Assembly (NCBI RefSeq): GCF_022179325.1
Contig: NZ_BPQQ01000045.1
Location: 1 to 64,000 of the forward strand
DNA: 64,000 nt
Direction of reading: 5' to 3'
From: Methylobacterium isbiliense
Lineage (GTDB): Bacteria > Pseudomonadota > Alphaproteobacteria > Rhizobiales > Beijerinckiaceae
The notes under the pieces were generated by a model. The model was not told the DNA's origin, searched no databases, and was given only the letters and a program-made list of their open reading frames with translations. A program made the position numbers and the translations under genes. This document shows, piece after piece, positions 31,165-39,816 of this stretch (position 1 is its first letter; every line of letters begins with the position of its first letter).

Positions 31165-31528
31165 GGGGTTTCGGACCCTTTCATCAACGGAATGAGCCGC
31201 GGGACGGGCGCCGGCGGGGTCGGCGCGAGACATGGTCGCGAACCTGGCGGCGGAGGATTGCTGCAGGTGCTCACTCGCCGACCGGGTTAGCGGATCGACG
31301 CACCGGCATCAACCGGACCGCCGGAAACGGGTGACAAAATTCAAGTTCTGTTCATATCCCTGTCCAACAGCCCCGGACCCGGTTGGATCCGGCCGCGATT
31401 CGCACAGGGGCGGGCAGCCGTCCCGACCGTGGCGGCGCGGCTCGCAACCGCAGCGCGCAGGGTCTTGATGCTGCACCGTTTTCGCCGCAAGAGCGACCGC
31501 CGCTCCGGCGCGGTGTGCGTAGCAGGAA
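31165..31528. other. intergenic region between gltX and gltA
   Basis: About 364 bases without a supportable gene or RNA. It should contain the gltA promoter on the minus strand. An AT-richer stretch near 31330-31365 (ACAAAATTCAAGTTCTGTTC) is the most likely promoter area. No riboswitch or terminator pattern is clear. Confidence 0.35.
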
Positions 31529-32953
31529 TCAGGCCGCCTTGGCCTGATCCCGCAGGCGCTCCAGGCTCTCGTCGCGCCCCAGCACCGCCATCACGTCGAA
31601 CAGCGGCGGCGAGGTCGCCCGGCCGGTGAGCGCCGCCCGCAGGGGCTGGGCCACCTGCCCGAGCTTCACGCTCTCGGCCTCGGCGAACTGCCGCACCGCC
31701 TCCTCGGTGGAGGCGGCGCTCCAGTCGGCGAGGGCTTCGAGGCGCGGCAGGACACCCGCCAGCCGGGCGCGGCCCCCGTTGCCGAGGAGCCCGGCCGCGC
31801 GCTCGTCGAGGGCGAGCGGGCGCGGCGCGTAGAGGTAGTAGGCGCTGTCGAGGAGTTCGATCAGGGTCTTGGCCCGCTCCTTCAGCCCCGGCATCGCCGC
31901 GAGCAGGCGCTGGCGCAGGGCCGGGTCGAGGCGCGGCGGCAGGTTCCGCGCCGCGCCCTGCGTCGGCAGGATCGCCTCGATCGCCGCGACCAGATCCGCA
32001 TCCGGCGTCGTGCGGATGTAGTGCCCGTTCAGGTTCTCGAGCTTGGCGACGTCGAACCGGGCCGGCGAGCGGCCGATCTGCTTCAGGTCGAAGGCCCGGA
32101 TCATCTCCTCGGTGGAGAAGATCTCCTGGTCGCCGTGGCTCCAGCCCAGCCGCACGAGGTAGTTGCGCAGGGCCGCCGGCAGGTAGCCGAGGTCGCGATA
32201 GGCATCGACCCCGAGGGCGCCGTGGCGCTTCGACAGCTTGGCCCCGTCCGGCCCGTGGATGAGCGGGATGTGCGACAGGCTCGGCACGCGCCAGCCCAGC
32301 GCCTCGTAGATCTGGGTCTGGCGGGCGGCGTTGGTGAGGTGGTCGTCGCCGCGGATCACGTGGGTCACGCCCATGTCGTGGTCGTCCACCACCACGGCCA
32401 GCATGTAGGTCGGCGTGCCGTCTGAGCGCAGCAGGACGAGGTCGTCGAGATCCTTGTTCTGCCACACGACCCGGCCCTGGACCTCGTCCTCCACCACGGT
32501 CTCGCCCTCGGTGGGCGCGCGCAGGCGGATCACCGGCTTGACGCCGGGAGGCGCCTCGCTCGGGTCGCGGTCGCGCCAGCGCCCGTCGTAGCGCAGCGGC
32601 CGGCCCTCGCGCCGGGCGGCCTCGCGCATCTCGGCGAGTTCCTCCGGCGTGGCGTAGCAGTGATAGGCCCGCCCCGCGGCGAGCAGGCCCTCGGCCACCT
32701 CCCGGTGCCGCGCGGCGCGGGCGAACTGGTAGATCACCTCGCCGTCCCAATCGAGGCCGAGCCAGGACAGGCCGTCGAGGATCGCGTCGATGGCGGCCTG
32801 CGTCGAGCGCTCCCGGTCGGTGTCCTCGATGCGCAGCAGCATCCGCCCGCCGTGCCTGCGGGCGTAGAGCCAGTTGAACAGCGCCGTGCGGCCACCGCCG
32901 ATGTGGAGGAAGCCCGTGGGCGACGGGGCGAAACGCGTGACGACGGAGGACAT
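31529..32953 (-). CDS. gltX: glutamate-tRNA ligase
   Basis: A 474-residue class I aminoacyl-tRNA synthetase. The HIGH-type motif is [20 protein letters not shown] at the N-terminus, and the KMSKS-type motif is [12 protein letters not shown] near residue 240. The C-terminal anticodon-binding helical domain follows. The ATG at 32953 is chosen because the protein then starts [14 protein letters not shown] as in the family; the frame stays open far upstream only because of base composition. It is divergent from comEC with 123 bases between, the usual alphaproteobacterial layout. Confidence 0.95.
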   Translation of the reverse strand: MSSVVTRFAPSPTGFLHIGGGRTALFNWLYARRHGGRMLLRIEDTDRERSTQAAIDAILDGLSWLGLDWDGEVIYQFARAARHREVAEGLLAAGRAYHCYATPEELAEMREAARREGRPLRYDGRWRDRDPSEAPPGVKPVIRLRAPTEGETVVEDEVQGRVVWQNKDLDDLVLLRSDGTPTYMLAVVVDDHDMGVTHVIRGDDHLTNAARQTQIYEALGWRVPSLSHIPLIHGPDGAKLSKRHGALGVDAYRDLGYLPAALRNYLVRLGWSHGDQEIFSTEEMIRAFDLKQIGRSPARFDVAKLENLNGHYIRTTPDADLVAAIEAILPTQGAARNLPPRLDPALRQRLLAAMPGLKERAKTLIELLDSAYYLYAPRPLALDERAAGLLGNGGRARLAGVLPRLEALADWSAASTEEAVRQFAEAESVKLGQVAQPLRAALTGRATSPPLFDVMAVLGRDESLERLRDQAKAA

Positions 32954-33076
32954 CGGCGAAGCAGAACCAGTCAGACGAGGATGGGAGTGCGGGCGGGCGG
33001 GATGCGCGGTCGACCCGCCGGCCTCGCGTCCTGTAGCATGCGCGCGACCGGCCGTTAAGGAACGCACGGATCCGGA

Positions 33077-35287
33077 ATGGCGCGGGAACAGGCAGGCAGG
33101 GGGCTGGCTCTCCGCGGCGCGGTGGCGCTGCCGGCCGGCTGGGCCTCGCCGCAGGACCTCGTGCGCGGCGCGGGCGCCCGGGCGCTGGCCTGCCTCGCCG
33201 AGGAGGCCGGGCAGCGCCGGCTGTTTCCCTGGCTCGCCGTGGCCTTCGGGGCCGGCATCCTGGTGTTCTTCGCGGCGGCCGACGGGCTGCCCGCCCTGTG
33301 GGCGCCGCTCGGCGCGGCCGGGTTCTGCGGCCTCGCGGCGATCCTCGCCCGCGCCCGGCCGGTCGCGCTCGCGCTCATGCTGGGGCTCGCGGCGGGGTTC
33401 CTCGGCTTCGCGGCCGCCGCGATCCGGGTCGCGCAGGTGGCCGCCCCGGTGCTGCCCCGCACCACCATCGCCCCGCTCGCCGGCTTCATCGAATCGCTCG
33501 ACGAGCGCGAGGAGGGCGCGCGCGTCGTGGTGCGCGTCCATCGCCTCGGCGAGATGCCGGCGGGCGAGCGGCCGGAGCGCGTCCGCGTCTCCCACCGCAA
33601 GGCCGACCGCCTGCGCCCGGGCGACTTCATCGAGGCGTGGGCGCGCCTCCTGCCGCCGCCGGAGGCCGCCCGCCCGGGCGGCTACGATTTCGCCCGCGAT
33701 GCCTATTTCCGCGGCGTCGGCGCCGTGGGGTCGCTGCTGGGGCCGGCGACGGTGGTGCCCCCGCCCGTGCCCCCTCCCCCGGCCCTGCGGCTCTCGGCGG
33801 CCATCGACGCGGCGCGCAACGCGCTGACCCGGCGCATCACCGACGCGAACGGGGGCCAGGCCGGCGCGGTGGCGGCCGCCCTCGTCACGGGCAAGCGCGG
33901 GCTGATCGAGCCCGACACCAACGAGACCCTGCGGGCGGCGGGCATCTACCACGTGGTCTCGATCTCGGGGCTGCACATGGTGCTGGCGGCCGGGGTGATC
34001 TTCTGGCTGGTCCGGGCGCTGCTCGCCCTCGCGCCCGGCCTTGCCCTCGGCTGGCCGATCAAGAAGATCGCCGCCCTCGCGGCGATGGTCGGCGTCACCG
34101 CCTACTGCGTCTTCTCGGGCTGGGATCTCGCGGCCGAGCGCTCGCTCGTCATGACGCTCGTGATGCTCGGCGCGATCCTGGTGGACCGCCCGGCGCTCAG
34201 CCTGCGCAACCTCGCGCTCGCCGCCCTGGTGGCGCTGGCGCGCGAGCCCGAGGGGCTGCTCGGCCCGAGCTTCCAGATGTCCTTCGCGGCGGTGGCGGGC
34301 CTCGTCGCCTGCGCGCGCCTCGTCGACGGCAGCCTGCTGCGGCGGGAGGCGGCGGGTCCCCTCGGGCGGGCCTTCGGCTGGGCGGCCGCCGCCCTTCTCG
34401 GCACGCTCGCGACCACCCTGGTCGCGCAGGTCGCCACCGCGCCCTTCGCCACCTACCATTTCCAGACGGTCCAGCCCTTCGGGCTCGTCGGCAACGCCCT
34501 CACCCTGCCGCTCGTCTCGGTGGCGGTGATGCCCGCGGCGGTGCTCGGCATCCTGGCCTATCCGTTCGCCCTCGACCGGCCGGTCTGGTGGGCGATGGGG
34601 CTTGCGGTGCGCGGCATGCTGGACATCGCGGCCTGGATCCGCGGCTTCGAGCACGCGACGCTGGTGGTGCCGGCCTTCGGGCCGTGGGCGCTGGGGCTGC
34701 TGACGCTCGCGCTCCTCCTCCTCACGCTGCCGGCCTCGCGCCTGCGCTGGCTCGGCCTCGGGCCGGCGGTCGCCGGCATCGTGCTGGCGGCCACGCCCCC
34801 GCGTCACGACCTCTACGTCGACCGCGAGGGCGCGGGCGCCGCCGTCCGGGGCGCGGACGGGCGGCTCTCGACGCTCGGGCGCCCGCCGCCCTTCGTGCTG
34901 GAGCAGTGGCTGAAGGCCGACGGCGACGCGCGCCCCCGCACCGACCCGTCGCTCGCGCGCGGCGAGGCCTGCGACCGCCTCGGCTGCGTGGCGACGGGGC
35001 CGGAGGGCCGGCGCGTGGCACTCGTGAAGGACAAGCGGGCCTTCGAGGCCGATTGCGCCCGGGCGGACGTGGTGATCGCCCGGGCCGCCGCCCCGCCGGG
35101 CTGCGCGGCGCGGCTGGTGATCGACCGCGCCTTCCTGGCCGCGCACGGCGCCACGCTGGTGCGCTTCACACCCGACGGCTACGCGCTCACGACCGCGCGC
35201 CGCCCCGGCGAGCGGCCCGTCTGGCGCCTGCCGCCCCCGGCCGCGGCGCCGGCGCCGGAGGCCGACGAGACGGAACTGGAGCCGTGA
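33077..35287 (+). CDS. comEC: ComEC/Rec2 family membrane protein
   Basis: A 736-residue polytopic inner-membrane protein. An N-terminal region with membrane helices and a DUF4131-type OB-like domain ([16 protein letters not shown]) is followed by the competence domain with [20 protein letters not shown], its best-known motif. The C-terminal soluble region (from about residue 575) sits where a metallo-beta-lactamase domain is usual, but no HxHxDH is visible. ComEC carries single-stranded DNA across the membrane in competent bacteria. Whether this strain is competent is not shown. Confidence 0.88.
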   Translation: MAREQAGRGLALRGAVALPAGWASPQDLVRGAGARALACLAEEAGQRRLFPWLAVAFGAGILVFFAAADGLPALWAPLGAAGFCGLAAILARARPVALALMLGLAAGFLGFAAAAIRVAQVAAPVLPRTTIAPLAGFIESLDEREEGARVVVRVHRLGEMPAGERPERVRVSHRKADRLRPGDFIEAWARLLPPPEAARPGGYDFARDAYFRGVGAVGSLLGPATVVPPPVPPPPALRLSAAIDAARNALTRRITDANGGQAGAVAAALVTGKRGLIEPDTNETLRAAGIYHVVSISGLHMVLAAGVIFWLVRALLALAPGLALGWPIKKIAALAAMVGVTAYCVFSGWDLAAERSLVMTLVMLGAILVDRPALSLRNLALAALVALAREPEGLLGPSFQMSFAAVAGLVACARLVDGSLLRREAAGPLGRAFGWAAAALLGTLATTLVAQVATAPFATYHFQTVQPFGLVGNALTLPLVSVAVMPAAVLGILAYPFALDRPVWWAMGLAVRGMLDIAAWIRGFEHATLVVPAFGPWALGLLTLALLLLTLPASRLRWLGLGPAVAGIVLAATPPRHDLYVDREGAGAAVRGADGRLSTLGRPPPFVLEQWLKADGDARPRTDPSLARGEACDRLGCVATGPEGRRVALVKDKRAFEADCARADVVIARAAAPPGCAARLVIDRAFLAAHGATLVRFTPDGYALTTARRPGERPVWRLPPPAAAPAPEADETELEP

Positions 35288-35293
35288 GCCCGA

Positions 35294-36013
35294 TCACGGG
35301 CGCCCCGGCCCCGCCGCCTCCCAGGCGGTGACGGGCGGGGGCACGGCGCGCGCCGGCAGGTAGGCCTCCTCCAGGCTGCCGTGGACGCCGCAGAACGGGG
35401 CCGTCGGCGCCGGGCTGTCGTTGCGGCGCTGTTCGAGCGTCAGCACGCTGCCCGCCTGGCGCAGCCGGAGCGTCCAGCCGTCGGCCCCGTCGTCCTCCTC
35501 CGCCGCCGTGTCCCAGGCGACCTCCATCGCCTCCCCGGCCAGGCGCCCCACCCCGACGAAGCCGCAGGTGTAGGATCCGCCGATCGGGTCGTCGCCCCGC
35601 GCCCGCACCGTGAAGCGCCCGTCCGCGCGCGGCGCGATGACGATGTCGCCCGCCCCCGAGATCCACGCGCCCGCCCATCCGGTCCGCGGCCCCGCGACGG
35701 CGTCGAGCCATTGCCGCCCGCTCCGCAGGTAGACCGGCAGGCGCGCCTCCGGCCGGGCGCGCACCGCCTCGCGGCCGGCCAGGAAGGCGGCATGGGCGCG
35801 CCGGAGCCGCTCGGCGAGGGCGGGGTCGGCCCGGACGCGCTCGCGGGCCGCCGCGTAGGCCGCCGCCAGGGCCGCGTCGAGCCGTTCCGCCCCGTCCTCC
35901 GTCGCCGGGCCGGCCGGGGCCGCGGGCGGAGCCCCGGCCGAGGCCGGGCGCCCCGCCGGGACGACGGCGGCCGCGAGCAGCAGCGCCAGCAGGTGATGAG
36001 GGCGAAGGAGCAC
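35294..36013 (-). CDS. secreted protein of unknown function
   Basis: A 239-residue precursor with a signal peptide (MLLRPHHLLALLLAAAVVPA, cleavage near ASA). An alanine/arginine-rich helical part follows (LAERLRRAHAAFLAGREAVR), somewhat like DUF1311/LprI-type lysozyme-inhibitor proteins. The C-terminal part is beta-rich with two cysteines (GSYTCGFVGVG, APFCGVHGSLEEAYL). The DUF1311 resemblance is weak. It converges with comEC, where alphaproteobacterial relatives often have lexA. Confidence 0.7.
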   Translation of the reverse strand: MLLRPHHLLALLLAAAVVPAGRPASAGAPPAAPAGPATEDGAERLDAALAAAYAAARERVRADPALAERLRRAHAAFLAGREAVRARPEARLPVYLRSGRQWLDAVAGPRTGWAGAWISGAGDIVIAPRADGRFTVRARGDDPIGGSYTCGFVGVGRLAGEAMEVAWDTAAEEDDGADGWTLRLRQAGSVLTLEQRRNDSPAPTAPFCGVHGSLEEAYLPARAVPPPVTAWEAAGPGRP

Positions 36014-36272
36014 GGGTCAGGTCCTCGACGTCGGGCGATCGCGCTGCGAGCCTAGATCCGGCGGATTGCCGGGCCGTGTCGTGCCGCTTGCATCGGGAGG
36101 CGCTCGCGCAACACCGTGGTCACGGACCGGACACGAGCCGCGCCGGACGACATTCCGGCGCAATCCGCGCCCGGGCGCCGACCTCGTACGGCAACAGGGC
36201 CGTGCGAGACAGGCGGCGCGGCGCCCGGAACGGATCCGGCGCCGTGACCGACCCTGCGACCGGAGGCGTCTC

Positions 36273-36938
36273 ATGATCCGCATCGTGTCGTTCGGCCACG
36301 GGGCGCGCCGCACGGCTGCGCTCCTCGGCGCCGCTCTCCTGGCGACCGGCCTGCCGGGGCTCGTCCTCGCCGGGCCGGGCCGCGACGTCCTCGGCCCGGT
36401 CGTCGCGCGAGCCGATCCCGAAGGGGCCTGCTATGAGCGGGTCTACGATGCGGCGCATCTCGACCGGCATCGCGGTCAGACGATCGCCGCCGTCACGGTC
36501 CGGCTGACCCGGGACTCCATCACCGACCCGGAGGTCGCCGGTTTCCGGATGCTGACCCGCCTCACCCTGCGCAACGCCGAGACGCTCCACAGCCAGGCCG
36601 CCTGCTGGTGGGAGGCCGGCGCCAATCTCGGCAACCGGCGCGAGCGGCTGGTCGCCTTCGTCCGACACGACGACGCCACCCGCTGCATGGCCATGGTCGA
36701 GCCCAGCAGCGCCGAGGAGGCGGGGGATTACCTCATCGCGTCCGACCCGGCGGGGCGGACCCTGATGATCCAGAACGGCTTCTCGCAGATGCGGGCCGGC
36801 CCGGCCGGCGCCCGCGCGATGCGCGACGTCTCGTTCGGGCCGGCCGACGCGACCCTGAAGCTCCACCGCGTCGCGGCGGCGCGCTGCGCCGGCCTCGCGG
36901 AGGTGCTGGCGGAGCCGGTCCAAGTCCAGAACCGCTGA
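36273..36938 (+). CDS. secreted protein of unknown function
   Basis: A 221-residue precursor with a signal peptide (AALLGAALLATGLPGLVLAG). The mature part has cysteines in EGACYERVYD, QAACWWEAGAN, ATRCMAMVE and AARCAGLAE, which could form two disulfides. CGGAGG precedes the ATG at 36273. I recognise no domain. It converges with the acyl-CoA ligase gene, with 9 bases between the stops. Confidence 0.72.
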   Translation: MIRIVSFGHGARRTAALLGAALLATGLPGLVLAGPGRDVLGPVVARADPEGACYERVYDAAHLDRHRGQTIAAVTVRLTRDSITDPEVAGFRMLTRLTLRNAETLHSQAACWWEAGANLGNRRERLVAFVRHDDATRCMAMVEPSSAEEAGDYLIASDPAGRTLMIQNGFSQMRAGPAGARAMRDVSFGPADATLKLHRVAAARCAGLAEVLAEPVQVQNR

Positions 36939-36947
36939 CCGGCGCCC

Positions 36948-38573
36948 TCACGCCTCGTCGCGCAGCACGCGCCGGATGATCTTGCCCGTCGTGGTGAGGG
37001 GCAGGGCCTGCCGGAACGCGATCTCGCGCGGGTATTCGTGGGCCGAGAGGCGCTGGCGCACGAAATCCTGGATCTCGGCCGCGAGCCCCTCCGAGGCCGC
37101 GAAGCCGGGCCGCAGCACCACGAAGGCCTTGACGATCTCGGTGCGCAGCGGGTCGGGCTTGCCCACCGCCGCGGCGAGCGCCACCGCCGGGTGGCGCAGC
37201 AGGCAATCCTCGATCTCGCCGGGGCCGATGCGGTAGCCCGACGAGGTGATGACGTCGTCGTCGCGACCGACGAAATGAACGTAGCCGTCTGGGTCCACGC
37301 GCCCCTGGTCGCCCGTGGTCATCCACTCGCCCAGGAACTTCGCCGCGGTCGCCGCGGGATCCTGCCAGTAGCCGAGGAACATCACCGGATCGGGCCGCGC
37401 CACCGCGATCTGGCCGATCTCGCCGGGATCGGCCGGGGTGCCGTCCGGGCGGATCACCGCCGCGCGGTGTCCCGGCACCGGCCTGCCGGTCGAGCCCGCC
37501 CGCGCGACGCCGAGCGCCGCGCAGGAGGCCAGCACCAGGTTGCACTCGGTCTGCCCATAGGCCTCGTTGACGGTGAGGCCCAGCGCCTCGCGCGCCCAGG
37601 CGAAGGTCTCCGGCCCCAGCATCTCGCCCGCGGAGGCCAGCGTGCGCAGCGGCGCGAGGGCGAAGCGGTCGCGCGGGCGCTCCACCGTGCGCAGCATCCT
37701 GAGCGCCGTGGGCGGCACGAAGGCGTTGGCGACCCGCAGGTCCGCCATCAGCCGCAGCGCCTCCTCGGGATCGAATTTCTCGTATCGTCGCGCCACCACC
37801 GCCACCCCGTGGTGCAGGCTCGGCAGCAGCGCGTTGAGCAGCCCCCCGGCCCAGGCCCAGTCGGCGGGCGTCCACATCCGGTCCCCGGGCTTGGGCAGGG
37901 ACGCGGGCAGGAACTCGTGCATCATGGCGAAGCCCGGCAGGTGGCCGAGCAGCACCCGGTGGCCGTGAAGCGCGCCCTTCGGCGGCCCCGTCGTGCCGGA
38001 TGTGTAGATCATCAGCGCCGGATCGTCGGCCGCAGTGTCGACGGGCGCGAACTCGGGCGAGGCTGCCTCCAGGAGTTGCCGGAAGCCGAGCGCCCCCTCC
38101 TCCGGCCCGTCGACCGAGACGCGCAGTGTCAGATCGGGCAGCGCGTCGCGGATGAGGGCGAGCTTGGCGAGCCCGCCCGCCTGCGTGACGACGGCCCGGG
38201 CGCCCGCATGGGCGAGGCGATGCACGAGAGCGTCCGGCCCGAACACCACCGCGAGCGGCAGCGCCACCGCGCCGAGCTTGTAGACGGCGAGGTGCGCGAC
38301 CACCACGGCGGGAGATTGCGGCAGCAGCACCGCGACCCGGTCGCCCCGCCGCACGCCCTGCGCCCGCAGCGCGTTGGCGAACCGGTTCGAGGCGTCGCGG
38401 AGAGCCGCGAAGCTCCAGGTCTCGACACGGCCGTCCGGCGCGACGTCGAGGAGGGCCGGCCGCTGCGGATCAGCCGCGGCCCAGCGGTCGCAGACGTCGA
38501 CCGCGATGTTGTAGCGCGCCGGAATCCGCCAGCGGAAATCGCCGACGAGGCGGTCGTAGCCGGAAACGCTCAC
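36948..38573 (-). CDS. AMP-dependent acyl-CoA synthetase/ligase
   Basis: A 541-residue ANL-superfamily enzyme that activates a carboxylic acid via an acyl-AMP. The P-loop is MIYTSGTTGPPKGALHGH, A5 is NEAYGQTE, A7 is WMTTGDQGRVDPDGY, A8 GRDDDVITSSGYRIGPGE, and the A10 lysine lies in TTTGKIIRR. It is closest in pattern to medium-chain or aryl-CoA ligases. The GTG at 38573 overlaps the nitroreductase stop (GTGA), so the two are translated together. The acid substrate is unknown. Confidence 0.9.
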   Translation of the reverse strand: MSVSGYDRLVGDFRWRIPARYNIAVDVCDRWAAADPQRPALLDVAPDGRVETWSFAALRDASNRFANALRAQGVRRGDRVAVLLPQSPAVVVAHLAVYKLGAVALPLAVVFGPDALVHRLAHAGARAVVTQAGGLAKLALIRDALPDLTLRVSVDGPEEGALGFRQLLEAASPEFAPVDTAADDPALMIYTSGTTGPPKGALHGHRVLLGHLPGFAMMHEFLPASLPKPGDRMWTPADWAWAGGLLNALLPSLHHGVAVVARRYEKFDPEEALRLMADLRVANAFVPPTALRMLRTVERPRDRFALAPLRTLASAGEMLGPETFAWAREALGLTVNEAYGQTECNLVLASCAALGVARAGSTGRPVPGHRAAVIRPDGTPADPGEIGQIAVARPDPVMFLGYWQDPAATAAKFLGEWMTTGDQGRVDPDGYVHFVGRDDDVITSSGYRIGPGEIEDCLLRHPAVALAAAVGKPDPLRTEIVKAFVVLRPGFAASEGLAAEIQDFVRQRLSAHEYPREIAFRQALPLTTTGKIIRRVLRDEA

Positions 38574-39169
38574 GCCTCGCGCGGCGGGAACCCGCCCTCG
38601 TGGCTGAAGTCGGTGATCGGGCGGCGGCCGTTCGGGGTCTCGCGGGCGCGCTGCTCTTCGGTCAGCGTCGCCGGATCGGCCCGACGCCCGACCGCGAAGG
38701 CGGCCTCGACGCGGTGATGCGGCGGCAGGTTGAGGACGCCCGGCGCGCGCTCCTTGTCGAAGCCGGTCATGCCGTGGGCGTGCCAGCCCATCCGGATCGC
38801 CTGGAGCTGGAACAGGGCCGAGGCGGTGCCGGTGTCGAAGGAGGCGCTCCACGAGGGCTGCAGGCCGTCCTTGGTGTTCATCATCCCGTTCGAGACCAGG
38901 AACAGCAGGGCGGCGGTGTCCTTCACCCATTTCTGGTTGCCGGGCACGAGCAGGCCGAACAGCGCGTCCCAGTGCGGCGTGTCGCGCCGGGCCCAGATGA
39001 AGCGCCAGGGCTGGGAATTGTAGGAGGAGGGCGCCCAGCGCGCCGCCTCGATCATCGTGAACAGGTCGGCCTCGCTGATCGGCTCGCCCGTGAAGGCGCG
39101 CGGCGACCAGCGCTCGAGGAAGAGCGGGTCGATCGGGTAATCGGCTGTGCGCGAAGGGCCTGACGTCAC
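38570..39169 (-). CDS. nitroreductase family protein
   Basis: A 199-residue FMN-dependent oxidoreductase-like protein. ERWSPRAFTGEPI and AARWAPSSYNSQPWRFI are the family's FMN-binding start; AIRMGWHAHGMTGFD and LPPHHRVEAAFAVGRR follow. The GTG at 39169 has GGAGAC upstream. The gene overlaps the start of the acyl-CoA ligase, which suggests that the two enzymes work on related substrates, for example an aromatic or unsaturated acid. The true substrate is not known. Confidence 0.88.
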   Translation of the reverse strand: MTSGPSRTADYPIDPLFLERWSPRAFTGEPISEADLFTMIEAARWAPSSYNSQPWRFIWARRDTPHWDALFGLLVPGNQKWVKDTAALLFLVSNGMMNTKDGLQPSWSASFDTGTASALFQLQAIRMGWHAHGMTGFDKERAPGVLNLPPHHRVEAAFAVGRRADPATLTEEQRARETPNGRRPITDFSHEGGFPPREA

Positions 39170-39231
39170 TGTACGTCTCCGGAACGGACCAGCGTTCCTG
39201 CCAGCCCGGGCCGCCGATGTCACGCCCGCCG

Positions 39232-39708
39232 TCAGAGCGGCAGGATGCCGTCGCTCTTCACCTCCTCCATCACCGCATAGGTGCGCGTCTCGGTGACGCC
39301 GGGCAGCGAGAGCAGCACCTCGCCGAGGAAGCGGCGGTAGGCCGGCATGTCGGCGACCCGGGTCTTGACCAGATAGTCGAACCCGCCCGCCACCATATGG
39401 CATTCCAGCACCTCCGGCGCCCGGCGCACCGCCGCCGCGAAGCGCGCGAAGATGTCGGGCGTGGTCTTGTCGAGGGAGACCTCCACGAAGACGAGGAGGC
39501 CGAGGCCCAGCCGGTGCGGGTCGAGCCGCGCCCCGAACCCCGCGATGATCCCCTCCTTCTGGAGGCGGCGCAGGCGCTCGCCCGTGGCGGTCGGCGACAG
39601 GCCGACCCGCTCCGCCAGTTCCACGGTCGCGATGCGTCCCTCGCGCTGCAGCACGCCGAGGATGGCGCGGTCGAGGCGGTCGAGCTGATCCGTCATTGTT
39701 GCTGCCAT
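39232..39708 (-). CDS. putR: Lrp/AsnC family regulator, probably of putA
   Basis: A 158-residue regulator. An N-terminal winged helix-turn-helix (LDRLDRAILGVLQREGRI, then VELAERVGLSPTATGERLRR) is followed by a RAM ligand-binding domain (LVFVEVSLDK through HMVAGGFDYLVKTRVADM). It is divergent from putA with 108 bases between. In alphaproteobacteria such regulators (PutR) switch on putA when proline is present; that role is inferred from position. An alternative start is the ATG at 39696. Confidence 0.88.
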   Translation of the reverse strand: MAATMTDQLDRLDRAILGVLQREGRIATVELAERVGLSPTATGERLRRLQKEGIIAGFGARLDPHRLGLGLLVFVEVSLDKTTPDIFARFAAAVRRAPEVLECHMVAGGFDYLVKTRVADMPAYRRFLGEVLLSLPGVTETRTYAVMEEVKSDGILPL

Positions 39709-39743
39709 CCGGCTATTTCGCCGCCGATCCGGCGGCTATATGA

Positions 39744-39753
39744 GCAATATTGC
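39744..39753. promoter_or_regulatory. candidate Lrp/PutR operator
   Basis: GCAATATTGC is a perfect AT-centred palindrome midway between putR and putA, in the only AT-rich part of this divergent region (GGCTATATGAGCAATATTGC). Lrp-family sites are often of this type. Confidence 0.45.
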
Positions 39754-39816
39754 CATCGAACGGCGGCGTCACTGCGGCTAGGGTGTGGATCGAACCGAAC
39801 CGCAGAGTCGCACCCG

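Noticed and set aside
32954-35146. A long N-terminal extension of glutamate-tRNA ligase
   Set aside because: The frame stays open upstream of the ATG at 32953, but the added residues are antisense to comEC, low in complexity and unlike any synthetase.
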